Assembly (NCBI RefSeq): GCF_003591005.1
Contig: NZ_QYYD01000003.1
Location: 62,001-126,000, forward strand
Reading direction: 5' to 3'
DNA length: 64,000 bases
DNA from: Rhodopseudomonas palustris
GTDB taxonomy: Bacteria > Pseudomonadota > Alphaproteobacteria > Rhizobiales > Xanthobacteraceae
A model generated the notes under the pieces. The model worked only from the letters and a program-made list of their open reading frames with translations. It searched no databases and was not told where the DNA came from. The position numbers and the translations under genes are program-made. This document shows positions 18,871 through 27,906 of the stretch, one piece after another (position 1 is the stretch's first letter; every line of letters starts with the position of its first letter).

Positions 18871-19034
18871 GTCATTCCGGGATTCGGTCCGGTCGGCGCA
18901 GCCGGCCGGGACGAAGGCCCGGAATCCATAACCCCTATGCTCGCGGTGGAGCACGAAGACGGTGGTCGTGCCTGATAACGGGTACGGGGAGTATGGATTC
19001 CGGGCTCGCCGCTGCGCGGCGACCCGGAATGACG
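18871..19034. repeat. palindromic intergenic repeat (CATTCCGGG type, long form)
   Basis: Begins GTCATTCCGGGATTC and ends GACCCGGAATGAC. Internal GGCCCGGAATCCATA and TATGGATTCCGGGC arms make a long hairpin. Third copy of this family in the window; it separates the cytochrome c and sorbosone-dehydrogenase genes. Confidence 0.8.
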
Positions 19035-19062
19035 AACGAGGGGTGGGTGCGTCAGCTCACGA

Positions 19063-20316
19063 TCACTTGCTATAGCTGATACGATAGATCGCGCCGGCCC
19101 AGTCGTCGGCGATCAGCATCGAGCCGTCCTTGGCCAGCACGATGTCGGCGGGACGGCCGAGATAGCCCTGATCGCCTTCGATGAAGCCGGTGGCGAAGTC
19201 TTCCTGTTTGGCGTTCTTGCCGTCGGGATCGACGATCACCCGCTTGATCAGCGCGCCCTGGTACTTGTGGCGGTTCCACGAGCCGTGCTCGGCGATGAAG
19301 ATGTTGTTCTTGTACTCGGCGGGGAATTGATCGCCGGTGTAGAATTTCATCCCGAGCGGAGCGACGTGGGCGCCGAGGTTGAGCACAGGAGGCGTGAACT
19401 CCGAGCACTTGTGACCCATGGCGAATTTCGGATCCTCCATGTCGCCCTGGTGGCAATGCGGATAGCCGAAATGCTCGCCGAGCTTGCTGATCATGTTGAG
19501 CTTGTCGCTCGGCATGTCGTCGCTGATCCAGTCGCGGGCGTTCTCGGTGAACCAGTACTTGCCGGTGCGCGGGTCGACGTCGCCACCGACCGAGTTGCGG
19601 ACCCCGAGTGCGACGATCTCGGCATTGCCGGTCTTCGGATCGACGCGGCGGATCTGCGACAGCGAAGTCGGCGGAATGCCGATGTTGAAGGGCGGGCCGA
19701 ACGGCACGTAGAACCAGCCGTCCTTGTCCGGCGCCAGATATTTCCAGCCATGCGCCACGTAGGACGGCATGTCGTCATACACGACCTTGCCGGAGCCGAG
19801 ATTGTCGAGATTGGCCTCGGCGTTGTCGTAGCGGATCAGCTTGTCGATATCGATCACGTACAGCGCGCCGTTCTGGAAGGCCAGACCGGTCGGCATCTTC
19901 AGGCCCTTGAGGATGGTCTTGACCTGCTTCTTGCCGTCCTTGTCGGTGATCGCATAGACGTTGCCGAGGCCGAACGAGCCGACAAACAACGTGCCGTTGT
20001 CGCCCCACGCCATTTGCCGCGCCGCGAGCACGCCCGACGCATAGACGTCAATCTTGAAACCGGGCGGCAGCTTGATCTTCTTGATGGTGGCGGCAAGTTC
20101 GGCGTCGCTGGCGCCGGTCGGCGGACCGGACGGCGGCGCGAGGCCCTTCTGCGCCTCAGTTTCGTCGCCGAGGAACCAGTCCGGCGGCGGGTTGGCCCAG
20201 AATTCCTTGGTGCCGGATTCATACTTCTTGAGGCCCTGCGCGCTGGCCTGATGTACCGCCCCGATCGCCAGGACGGCCGCGCACGCAACAACGGATCGTG
20301 TGAAAACCGATTTCAT
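19063..20316 (-). CDS. sorbosone dehydrogenase family beta-propeller protein
   Basis: 417 aa from ATG 20316. A GAGGGAG ribosome site lies eight bases upstream and rules out the GTG at 20325. The signal peptide ends VHQASA, so the protein is periplasmic. The body is a beta-propeller of the L-sorbosone dehydrogenase / soluble PQQ glucose dehydrogenase type, with LPPGFKIDVYASGV, a MAWGDNGTLFVGSF blade, FTENARDWI, and the C-terminal HGSWNR segment. Family members oxidise sugars or aldoses using PQQ; cofactor and substrate are inferred. A diheme cytochrome c follows downstream as a likely electron acceptor. Confidence 0.85.
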   Translation of the reverse strand: MKSVFTRSVVACAAVLAIGAVHQASAQGLKKYESGTKEFWANPPPDWFLGDETEAQKGLAPPSGPPTGASDAELAATIKKIKLPPGFKIDVYASGVLAARQMAWGDNGTLFVGSFGLGNVYAITDKDGKKQVKTILKGLKMPTGLAFQNGALYVIDIDKLIRYDNAEANLDNLGSGKVVYDDMPSYVAHGWKYLAPDKDGWFYVPFGPPFNIGIPPTSLSQIRRVDPKTGNAEIVALGVRNSVGGDVDPRTGKYWFTENARDWISDDMPSDKLNMISKLGEHFGYPHCHQGDMEDPKFAMGHKCSEFTPPVLNLGAHVAPLGMKFYTGDQFPAEYKNNIFIAEHGSWNRHKYQGALIKRVIVDPDGKNAKQEDFATGFIEGDQGYLGRPADIVLAKDGSMLIADDWAGAIYRISYSK

Positions 20317-20754
20317 CGCATTCACTCCCTCGCCACGGCCGACGCTGCGACCGCTCGTTGTTTTGCGACGTCTATGCGTCGTCAGCGGCGTTCGTGCGCC
20401 AGCGAGCGAAGGCTAACACAATGGCGGCGGGAGAGAAGATGCTTGATGATCAATCGCAACAAGCGAAGGTCGATTAGTTCGCTGCACTGCAATCGATGCG
20501 GTGCAACGTTTCGACGTTTTGCATCGAATCGTTCTTGAATCACGGAGAGGCGCGACCGTTTCCACCTGCACTGAATCGTCATCCTGAGGCGCGCGCGCAG
20601 CGCGCCTCGAAGGATGCGGCGACAGTGTGCGCGGCCGCATCCTTACGAGGCTCGCCCTCGCGGGCGAGCGGCTCAGGATGACGACCCGGTCGTGTCAAAA
20701 CGACAATGCCCGGCACGAAGCCGGGCATGACGTGAGCGCTATGCAGCGCGAAGG
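20317..20754. other. 438-base intergenic region with repeat
   Basis: Lies between the sorbosone-dehydrogenase start and the MFS stop. It holds a palindromic repeat at 20577-20683 and a short TGCCCGGCACGAAGCCGGGCA hairpin at about 20708-20728 that could end the MFS transcript. No ORF with a credible start was found. Confidence 0.5.
20577..20683. repeat. palindromic intergenic repeat (CGTCATCCTGAGG type)
   Basis: Starts CGTCATCCTGAGGCGC and ends GCTCAGGATGACG, with inner CGAAGGATGCGGC / GCCGCATCCTTACG arms. Single copy in the window; same overall design as the other repeat families but a different sequence. Confidence 0.8.
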
Positions 20755-22404
20755 TCAGAAAATCTTCGCGGCGTTCTGCAGCGTGATCCACACGCCCCAG
20801 GCGAGTGGGATGCCGACGAAGGCCCAGAAGGCGGCGGCGCGGGCATCGAGGCCGCCTTTGCCGATGCCGTAAGACCCGCCGCCGGAGGTCGCCGCGACGC
20901 CCTTGGCCTGCAGCGCGGCGACCTCTTCGGGCTTCATGAACCATTTGTCCGCGAGCGGCCGCACTAGCGCGTTGCAGATCAGGCCGAGCACCAGCATGCC
21001 GGCCAGGATGTACATGGTAAAGTCGTACACCTGCGCGCGCGGCACGCCGGCGGCGATCTGCGCCTCGCGTATGTAGTTCACCACCACCGGGCCGATGATG
21101 CCGGCGGTCGCCCAGGCGGTCAGCAGCCGGCCGTGGATGGCGCCGACGAACTGCGTGCCGAAGATGTCGGCGAGATAAGCCGGCACCGTCGCGAAGCCGC
21201 CGCCATACATCGACAGGATGATGCCGAAGGCGAGCACGAACATCACCTTGCTGCCCATCGCGGCGAGCGTCGGCGCGAGCGCGTAGAGCACGATGCCGAG
21301 CAGGAAGAACACGTAGTAGGTGTTCTTGCGCCCGATGTGGTCCGACAGCGACGCCCAGAAGAACCGGCCCGCGATGTTGAACAGCGACAGCAGGCCCGCG
21401 AAGCCGGCGGCGATGCCGGCGATCAGCGTCTTCTGTTCCGCCGAGAGCTGATTGAACGACAGATCCGGCAGGCCGATCAGCTTGCCGCCGAAAATCTCCT
21501 GCAGCATCGGCGACGCCATGCCGATGACGCCGATGCCGGCCGAGACGTTGAGGCACAGCACCGCCCAGATCAGCCAAAATTGCCTGGTCTTGTGCGCGTC
21601 CTTGAGGTGAACGTGATGTGCGGTGATCATGGTGTTGGCCTGCGCCGGCGGCGTCCAGCCGTCCGGCCGCCAGTTCGGCGGGGTGATGCGATAGGCGAAG
21701 GCGCCGATCGTCATGAACACGAAGTAAATCAGGCCCATCACCAGGAAGGTCTGCCACACGCCGACGTCGGTCGGGGTCTTGAAGTAGTTCGTCAGCATGT
21801 TGGCGAGCGGAGCGCCGATCATCGCGCCGCCGCCGAAACCCATGATGGCCATGCCGGTCGCCATGCCGCGGCGATCCGGGAACCACTTCACCAGCGTCGA
21901 CACCGGCGAGATGTAGCCGAGCCCGAGCCCGATGCCGCCGATCACGCCGGAGCCGAGCCACAGCAGCCAGAGTTGGTGCGTGTAGATGCCGATGGCGCCG
22001 AGCACCAGGCCACCCGACCAGCAGATCGCCGAGACGAAGCCGGCCTTGCGCGGTCCCACGCGCTCGAGCCAGCCGCCCCAAATCGCCGCCGAGGCGCCGA
22101 GCAGCACGAAGAACAGCGTGTACATCCACCCCATCGAGGCGACACGCCAGTCGCAGGTGGTGGTGAACAGCTCCTGCATGATCGTCATGTCGCCGCAGAC
22201 CTTCGGCGCCGACAGGCCGACGGCGCGCGAGAGCGGCAGCCAGAACACGCTGAAGCCATACGCCATGCCGATACACAGATGAATGCAGAGCGCCGCCGGC
22301 GGCACCAGCCAGCGGTTGAAGCCGGCGGTGGCGATGATGCGTTCGCGGTCGAGTAGACCCGGCCGTACGCCGGACAGCCGTCCGGCTCCTTCCAAGGTTG
22401 CCAT
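20755..22404 (-). CDS. MFS transporter, oxalate/formate antiporter (OxlT)-like
   Basis: 549 aa inner-membrane protein with about twelve hydrophobic segments. N-terminal WLVPPAALCIHLCIGMAYGFSVF, a loop WFPDRRGMATGMAIMGFG and RVGPRKAG are hallmarks of the OFA (oxalate/formate antiporter) family. It is longer than OxlT proper because of a cytoplasmic loop and a C-terminal extension. ATG 22404 has a GGAAGGAAACAGG ribosome region. It follows fdsD on the same strand, 55 bases downstream, which suggests formate or oxalate handling tied to formate dehydrogenase. Confidence 0.85.
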   Translation of the reverse strand: MATLEGAGRLSGVRPGLLDRERIIATAGFNRWLVPPAALCIHLCIGMAYGFSVFWLPLSRAVGLSAPKVCGDMTIMQELFTTTCDWRVASMGWMYTLFFVLLGASAAIWGGWLERVGPRKAGFVSAICWSGGLVLGAIGIYTHQLWLLWLGSGVIGGIGLGLGYISPVSTLVKWFPDRRGMATGMAIMGFGGGAMIGAPLANMLTNYFKTPTDVGVWQTFLVMGLIYFVFMTIGAFAYRITPPNWRPDGWTPPAQANTMITAHHVHLKDAHKTRQFWLIWAVLCLNVSAGIGVIGMASPMLQEIFGGKLIGLPDLSFNQLSAEQKTLIAGIAAGFAGLLSLFNIAGRFFWASLSDHIGRKNTYYVFFLLGIVLYALAPTLAAMGSKVMFVLAFGIILSMYGGGFATVPAYLADIFGTQFVGAIHGRLLTAWATAGIIGPVVVNYIREAQIAAGVPRAQVYDFTMYILAGMLVLGLICNALVRPLADKWFMKPEEVAALQAKGVAATSGGGSYGIGKGGLDARAAAFWAFVGIPLAWGVWITLQNAAKIF

Positions 22405-22459
22405 CCTGTTTCCTTCCCCTTTTGAGCGCCCGTTTTCGGGCTGCAAGTCGTCCGGCCGG

Positions 22460-22675
22460 TTACTTGGCCGGCCTCAGCGCCTCCACTGCAGCCCGCACCT
22501 CGGGCTCCAGACCTTCCCCTCCGGCGTCGAGATGCGCGATGATCGCGCTGCGCATCCGCGGCTCCCAGAATTTCTTGAGATGTTCGGCGATGCCGGGCAC
22601 CGCCTTGTCGGCGCCCTGGCTGCGAAAGAACGCGCCGATCTGATTGGCCATGTAGACCAGCCGGTCAGGCGACAT
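22460..22675 (-). CDS. fdsD: formate dehydrogenase delta subunit
   Basis: 71 aa. Opens MSPDRLVYMANQIGAFF and contains HLKKFWEPRMRSAI, the FdsD signature. FdsD is a small accessory/structural subunit of the soluble NAD-dependent molybdenum formate dehydrogenase. It overlaps the end of fdhD by 11 bases, so translation is coupled. Last fds gene before the MFS transporter. Confidence 0.9.
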   Translation of the reverse strand: MSPDRLVYMANQIGAFFRSQGADKAVPGIAEHLKKFWEPRMRSAIIAHLDAGGEGLEPEVRAAVEALRPAK

Positions 22676-23489
22676 CGGCGGCTCCCTTGGTGTGCGTGTC
22701 CATGCGGTGCGGATGGGTGAAGATCTCGAAGCCGTCGGCGCGCGCGATCGCCGCCAGCGTGATGCCGGCAGCCTCCGCCATCTTGACGGCGAGCGCGGTC
22801 GGCGCCGACACCGCGACCAGCACGGTCGCGCCGATCGCCGCCGTCTTCTGCACCATCTCGACGGAGACGCGGCTGGTCAGCAGCACCATGCCGGCGGTCG
22901 CAGCGATGCCCTGCCGGGCGATCGCGCCGGCCAGCTTGTCGAGCGCATTGTGGCGGCCGACGTCTTCGCGCAGTGCTACGATGCCTTGTGTGGGCGTGTA
23001 GTAAGCCGCGGCATGCACCGCGCGGGTGGCGACATTGAGTGTCTGCAGCGGCGGCATCGCCTCGATCGCGGCGATGATCTGTTGCGGCGTGAACGTCCGG
23101 CCTTCGCCGACCAGCGCGACTGGGCGCACCGCCTCGGCGATGGAGTCGACGCCGCACAGGCCGCAGCCGGTCGGGCCGGCGATGTGGCGGCGGCGTTGCT
23201 GTAGCCGATCGGCGACGTCGCCGCCGATCCACATCCGCAATTCGACGCCGTCGTCGTGCGGCACGATCTCGAAGCTCTCGATCTGTGCGGCGGTTTCGAC
23301 CACGCCCTCGCTGAGGCTGAAGCCGATCGCAAAGTCCTCGAGGTCGGCCGGCGTCGCCATCATCACGGCTTGTGTCGAGCCGTTGTAGCTGATCGCGACC
23401 GGCGTCTCCTCGGGGATGGCGCGCGCACCATCCTGCATTCGGCCATTGCGCCAGACCTTGGTGTCGGCGGTGTGGACCGTCGGCTTCAT
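22665..23489 (-). CDS. fdhD: formate dehydrogenase accessory sulfurtransferase FdhD (FdsC)
   Basis: 274 aa, cytoplasmic. FdhD delivers sulfur to the molybdenum cofactor of formate dehydrogenase. Visible are EETPVAISYNGS, the DLEDFAIGFSLSEG segment, the conserved Cys pair in TGCGLCG, and EDVGRHNALDKL, all family landmarks. Start ATG 23489 is two bases after the fdsA stop. The position between fdsA and fdsD is where fdsC sits in fdsGBACD operons. Confidence 0.93.
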   Translation of the reverse strand: MKPTVHTADTKVWRNGRMQDGARAIPEETPVAISYNGSTQAVMMATPADLEDFAIGFSLSEGVVETAAQIESFEIVPHDDGVELRMWIGGDVADRLQQRRRHIAGPTGCGLCGVDSIAEAVRPVALVGEGRTFTPQQIIAAIEAMPPLQTLNVATRAVHAAAYYTPTQGIVALREDVGRHNALDKLAGAIARQGIAATAGMVLLTSRVSVEMVQKTAAIGATVLVAVSAPTALAVKMAEAAGITLAAIARADGFEIFTHPHRMDTHTKGAADVA

Positions 23490-23491
23490 CG

Positions 23492-26338
23492 TCACTCCGC
23501 GGCTTCGGCCGGCGTCGCGATCCGGCGGGCGGCTGCGGCTTGCTGATTGTAATCGCGCTGCCATTCGGACGGACCGTTCGACGGCGCCACCTGCACGGCC
23601 GTCACCTTGTATTCGGGGCAGTTGGTGGCCCAGTCGGAATATTCAGTGGTGACGACGTTGGCCTGCGTGTTCGGGTGATGGAACGTGGTGTAGACCACGC
23701 CCGGCGCGACCCGGTCGGTGATCAGCGCGCGCAGCGTGGTCTCGCCGGCGCGGCTGGCGAGCCGGACCCAATCGCCATCGCGGACGCCGCGCTGCTCGGC
23801 GTCGTGCGGATGGATCTCGAGCCGATCCTCGTCGTGCCAGATCGAATTGGCGGTGCGCCGGGTTTGCGCGCCGACATTGTACTGCGACAGGATGCGGCCG
23901 GTGGTGAGCAGCAGCGGGAAGCGCGGCCCGGTGCGCTCGTCAGTCGCGACATATTCGGTGATGACGAACTTGCCCTTGCCGCGCACGAAAGCATCGATGT
24001 GCATCACCGGCGTGCCTTCCGGCGCGCGCTCGTTGCACGGCCACTGGATCGAGCCGAGCTCTTCCAGCCGGTCGTAGGACACGCCCGCGAAGGTCGGGGT
24101 CAGCGCGGCGATCTCGTCCATGATTTGCGACGGATGCGTGTAGTTCATTTTATAGCCGACGGCCTCGGCCAGCTTCTGCGTCACTTCCCAATCTTCCAGC
24201 CCGTTCTTCGGCGTCATCACCTTGCGGACGCGCTGGATGCGGCGCTCGGCATTGGTGAAGGTGCCGTTCTTCTCCAGGAAGGTCGAGCCGGGCAGGAACA
24301 CGTGGGCGTAGTTGGCGGTCTCGTTGAGGAACAGGTCGTGGACGATGACGCATTCCATCGCTTCGAGGCCGGCGGCGACGTGCTTGGTGTTGGGGTCGGA
24401 CTGCAGAATGTCCTCGCCCTGCACGTAGAGCGCCTTGAACGAGCCGTCGACGGCGGCATCGAGCATGTTGGGGATGCGCAGGCCCGGCTCGTTGTCGAGC
24501 TTGACGTTCCACAGCGCCTCGAAGCTCTCGCGCACCGCATCGGTCGAGATGTGCCGATAGCCCGGCAGTTCGTGCGGGAACGAGCCCATGTCGCACGAGC
24601 CCTGCACGTTGTTCTGGCCGCGTAGCGGATTCACGCCGACGCCGGGGCGGCCGAGATTGCCGGTGGCCATGGCGAGGTTGGCGATTGCCATCACGGTGGT
24701 CGAGCCCTGGCTGTGCTCGGTGACGCCGAGGCCGTAATAGATCGCGCCGTTGCCCCCGGTGGCGTAGAGCCGCGCGGCTTCACGGAGTTGCTGCGGATCG
24801 ACGCCGGTGAAGGCGGCAGTCGCTTCCGGGCTGTGCTGTTCGTCTGAGACGAACGCCGCCCAGTGCTCATATTCGCTCCAGTCGCAGCGCTCGCGCACGA
24901 AGGCCTCATTGGCGAGGCCCTCGGTGACGATGACGTGCGCCAGCGCGGTCAGCACCGCGACATTGGTGCCGGGCTTCAGCGGCAGATGTTGTGCGGCTTC
25001 AATATGTGCCGAGCGCACCAGATCGATGCGGCGCGGATCGACCACGATCAGCTTGGCACCCTGGCGCAGCCGCTTCTTCAGCCGCGAGGCGAACACCGGA
25101 TGGCCGTCGGTCGGGTTGGCACCAATGATCATCACCACGTCGGTGTGCTCGACCGAGTCGAAATCCTGGGTGCCGGCCGAAGTGCCGAAGGCGGTGGAGA
25201 GGCCGTAGCCGGTCGGTGAGTGGCAGACGCGGGCGCAGGTGTCGACATTGTTGTTGCCGAAGCCGGCGCGGATCAGCTTCTGCACCAGGAAGGTCTCTTC
25301 GTTGGTGCAGCGCGACGAGGTGATGCCGCCGATCGAGTCACGGCCATACTTGGCCTGGATCCGCTTCAGCTCGGAGGCGGCGTAGCTGAAGGCTTCGTCC
25401 CAGCTGACTTCGCGCCACGGCTCGCTGATGCTGGAGCGGATCATCGGGTTGAGGATGCGCTCCTTGTGATTGGCATAGCCCCAGGCGAAGCGGCCCTTGA
25501 CGCAGGAATGGCCGCGATTGGCCTTGCCGTCCTTGTAGGGCACCATGCGGACCAGCTCTTCGCCGCGCATCTCCGCCTTGAAGGTGCAGCCGACGCCGCA
25601 ATAGGCACAGGTCGTCACCACCGAGCGCTCGGGCGTGCCGATCTCGATCACGCTCTTCTCGTTCAGCGTCGCGGTCGGGCAGGCCTGCACGCAGGCGCCG
25701 CAGGACACGCATTCGGACCCGAGGAAGCTCTCCTGCATGCCGGGCGAGACGACCGAGTCGAAGCCGCGGCCCGCGATGGTCAGCGCGAAGGTGCCTTGTA
25801 CCTCTTCACACGCACGGACGCAGCGCGAGCAGACGATGCACTTCGACGCATCGTAGGTGAAGTAAGGGTTGGACTCATCGAGCCCGGGATTGGGGTGCTT
25901 CTCGCCGGAGTAACCATAGCGCACGTCGCGAAGGCCGACCGCGCCGGCCATGTCCTGCAGCTCGCAATCGCCGTTGGCCGAGCAGGTCAGGCAGTCGAGG
26001 GGGTGATCGGAGATGTACAACTCCATCACGCCCTTGCGGATCTGCTTCAACCGCTCGGTCTGGGTGTGAACGACGAGGCCGTCGGCGACCGGCGTGGTGC
26101 ACGACGCTGGCGTGCCGCTGCGGCCGTCGATCTCGATCAGGCACAGCCGACAGGAGCCGAACGCATCGACCATGTCGGTGGCGCAGAGTTTCGGAATGGC
26201 GGTGCCGATCTCCATCGCGGCGCGCATGATCGAAGTGCCTTCGGGCACGCTGACGCTGCGGCCGTCGATCGTCAGCGTCACCATCTTTTCGGAGAGCGAG
26301 CGCGGCGTGCCGAAATCGGTTTCGTGGACCAGAGCCAT
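23492..26338 (-). CDS. fdsA: NAD-dependent formate dehydrogenase alpha subunit (Mo-bisMGD)
   Basis: 948 aa, cytoplasmic catalytic subunit oxidising formate to CO2. Order: an N-terminal 2Fe-2S domain (FGSCRLCLIEIDG), a His-Cys cluster (HPLDCLTCSANGDC), two 4Fe-4S ferredoxin clusters (CIVCSRCVRAC, CVSCGACVQAC), the molybdopterin 4Fe-4S site (CAYCGVGC), then the Mo-bisMGD domains. The catalytic ligand is Cys372 in CARVCHSPT; it is a cysteine, not selenocysteine (codon TGC). ATG 26338 gives the family length. The frame runs open for another 590 bases upstream only as a shadow of fdsB. Confidence 0.96.
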   Translation of the reverse strand: MALVHETDFGTPRSLSEKMVTLTIDGRSVSVPEGTSIMRAAMEIGTAIPKLCATDMVDAFGSCRLCLIEIDGRSGTPASCTTPVADGLVVHTQTERLKQIRKGVMELYISDHPLDCLTCSANGDCELQDMAGAVGLRDVRYGYSGEKHPNPGLDESNPYFTYDASKCIVCSRCVRACEEVQGTFALTIAGRGFDSVVSPGMQESFLGSECVSCGACVQACPTATLNEKSVIEIGTPERSVVTTCAYCGVGCTFKAEMRGEELVRMVPYKDGKANRGHSCVKGRFAWGYANHKERILNPMIRSSISEPWREVSWDEAFSYAASELKRIQAKYGRDSIGGITSSRCTNEETFLVQKLIRAGFGNNNVDTCARVCHSPTGYGLSTAFGTSAGTQDFDSVEHTDVVMIIGANPTDGHPVFASRLKKRLRQGAKLIVVDPRRIDLVRSAHIEAAQHLPLKPGTNVAVLTALAHVIVTEGLANEAFVRERCDWSEYEHWAAFVSDEQHSPEATAAFTGVDPQQLREAARLYATGGNGAIYYGLGVTEHSQGSTTVMAIANLAMATGNLGRPGVGVNPLRGQNNVQGSCDMGSFPHELPGYRHISTDAVRESFEALWNVKLDNEPGLRIPNMLDAAVDGSFKALYVQGEDILQSDPNTKHVAAGLEAMECVIVHDLFLNETANYAHVFLPGSTFLEKNGTFTNAERRIQRVRKVMTPKNGLEDWEVTQKLAEAVGYKMNYTHPSQIMDEIAALTPTFAGVSYDRLEELGSIQWPCNERAPEGTPVMHIDAFVRGKGKFVITEYVATDERTGPRFPLLLTTGRILSQYNVGAQTRRTANSIWHDEDRLEIHPHDAEQRGVRDGDWVRLASRAGETTLRALITDRVAPGVVYTTFHHPNTQANVVTTEYSDWATNCPEYKVTAVQVAPSNGPSEWQRDYNQQAAAARRIATPAEAAE

Positions 26339-26349
26339 ATTGTCGTCCT

Positions 26350-27906
26350 TTATTCCGCGGCCTGCAGGCGGCGCGGCGCGAGGCCGAAATCCTCGGGGAA
26401 GTGCGTCAGCGCCGACAGCACCGGATAGGGCGTCAGGCCGCCGAGCGCGCACAGCGAGCCGAACTTCATGGTGTTGCAGAGGTCTTCGAGCACGGCGATG
26501 TTCGCGGCGGGCTTGTCGCCGGCGATGATCTTGTCGATCGTCTCGGCGCCGCGGGTCGAACCGATCCGGCACGGCGTGCACTTGCCGCAGGATTCGTGGG
26601 CGCAGAATTCCATCGCGAACCGCGCCTGCTTGGCCATGTCGACGGTGTCGTCGAACACGACGACGCCGCCATGCCCGACCATGCCGCTCCGCGCGGCGAA
26701 AGCTTCGTAGTCGAACGGCGTATCGAACAGCGCGCGCGGGAAGTAAGCGCCGAGCGGGCCGCCGACCTGCACGGCGCGCACCGGCCGGCCGCTCAGCGTG
26801 CCGCCGCCGATGTCGTCGATCAGTTCGCCGAGCGTGATGCCGAACGCGACCTCGAACAATCCGCCATGCTTGATATTTCCGGCAAGCTGGATCGGCTTGG
26901 TGCCGCGCGACTTGCCCATGCCGCAATCCGCATAGGCCTGCGCGCCGCCATCGAGAATGTACGGCACCGCCGAGAACGTCAGCACGTTGTTGATCACGGT
27001 CGGGCGGCCGAACAGGCCGTGATGCGCCGGCAGCGGCGGCTTGGCCCGCACCGTGCCGCGCTTGCCCTCGAGGCTCTCCAGCATCGAAGTCTCTTCGCCG
27101 CAGATGTAAGCGCCGGCACCGACCCGGACTTCGATGTCGAACGAGTCGGTCGAGTGGCAGATGTTGTCGCCGAGGAAGCCGGTCCGCCGCGCGGCCTCGA
27201 TCGCGGCGTTCATGGTGTTAATGGCGCGCGGGTATTCGGAGCGGATGTAGATGTAACCCTTGGTCGCTCCGACCGCGATACCGGCAATGGTCATGCCTTC
27301 GATGATCATGAAGGGATCGCCCTCCATCAGCATCCGGTCGGCGAAGGTCCCACTGTCGCCTTCGTCGGCGTTGCAGCAGATGTATTTCTGGCCGCGGCCG
27401 GCCTGGGCCACCGTTCGCCATTTGATGCCGGTCGGAAATCCAGCGCCGCCGCGCCCGCGCAGCCCGGACTTTGCCACATCCTCGATGATGGCGTCGGAGC
27501 TCATTTTCAGCGCGCGCTCAAGCCCGCGATAGCCGCCATGGGCACGATAGTCATCGATCGAGCGCGGATCGACGATGCCGCAGCGCGCGAAGGTCAGCCG
27601 GGTCTGCCGCTTCAGCCATGGAATCTGTTCGGTCAGCCCGTGTTTAAGCGGGTGCGAAGTGTCGTTGATGATCGCATCGAGAATGCTTGGGACATCCTCG
27701 GCCGTCACCGGGCCGTAAGCGACGCGCCCGGCCGGCGTATCGACCTCGAGCATCGGCTCCAGCCAATACAAGCCACGCGAGCCGGGCCGCACCAAGTCGA
27801 GGCCGAGCTCGCGCTCATGTGCGATGCGGGTGAGTTCGCTCGCGACCTCGTCGGCGCCAACCGCCAAAGCCCCGGAATCCCGCGGGATAAACACACGGAG
27901 CGTCAT
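26350..27906 (-). CDS. fdsB: NAD-dependent formate dehydrogenase beta subunit (FMN/NAD binding)
   Basis: 518 aa, NuoF-like. An N-terminal thioredoxin-like domain (about residues 1-100) is fused to the diaphorase part. GRGGAGFPTG binds NADH/FMN, GAGAYICGEETSML is the FMN loop, and CAHESCGKCTPCRIG holds a 4Fe-4S cluster. It passes electrons from FdsA to NAD+. Its ATG overlaps the fdsG stop by four bases. Length and fusion match FdsB of the soluble formate dehydrogenases. Confidence 0.95.
   Translation of the reverse strand: MTLRVFIPRDSGALAVGADEVASELTRIAHERELGLDLVRPGSRGLYWLEPMLEVDTPAGRVAYGPVTAEDVPSILDAIINDTSHPLKHGLTEQIPWLKRQTRLTFARCGIVDPRSIDDYRAHGGYRGLERALKMSSDAIIEDVAKSGLRGRGGAGFPTGIKWRTVAQAGRGQKYICCNADEGDSGTFADRMLMEGDPFMIIEGMTIAGIAVGATKGYIYIRSEYPRAINTMNAAIEAARRTGFLGDNICHSTDSFDIEVRVGAGAYICGEETSMLESLEGKRGTVRAKPPLPAHHGLFGRPTVINNVLTFSAVPYILDGGAQAYADCGMGKSRGTKPIQLAGNIKHGGLFEVAFGITLGELIDDIGGGTLSGRPVRAVQVGGPLGAYFPRALFDTPFDYEAFAARSGMVGHGGVVVFDDTVDMAKQARFAMEFCAHESCGKCTPCRIGSTRGAETIDKIIAGDKPAANIAVLEDLCNTMKFGSLCALGGLTPYPVLSALTHFPEDFGLAPRRLQAAE

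Noticed and set aside
20440-20480. TTGATGATCAA as an FNR box
   Set aside because: The half-sites are one base apart instead of four, so it does not fit the consensus.
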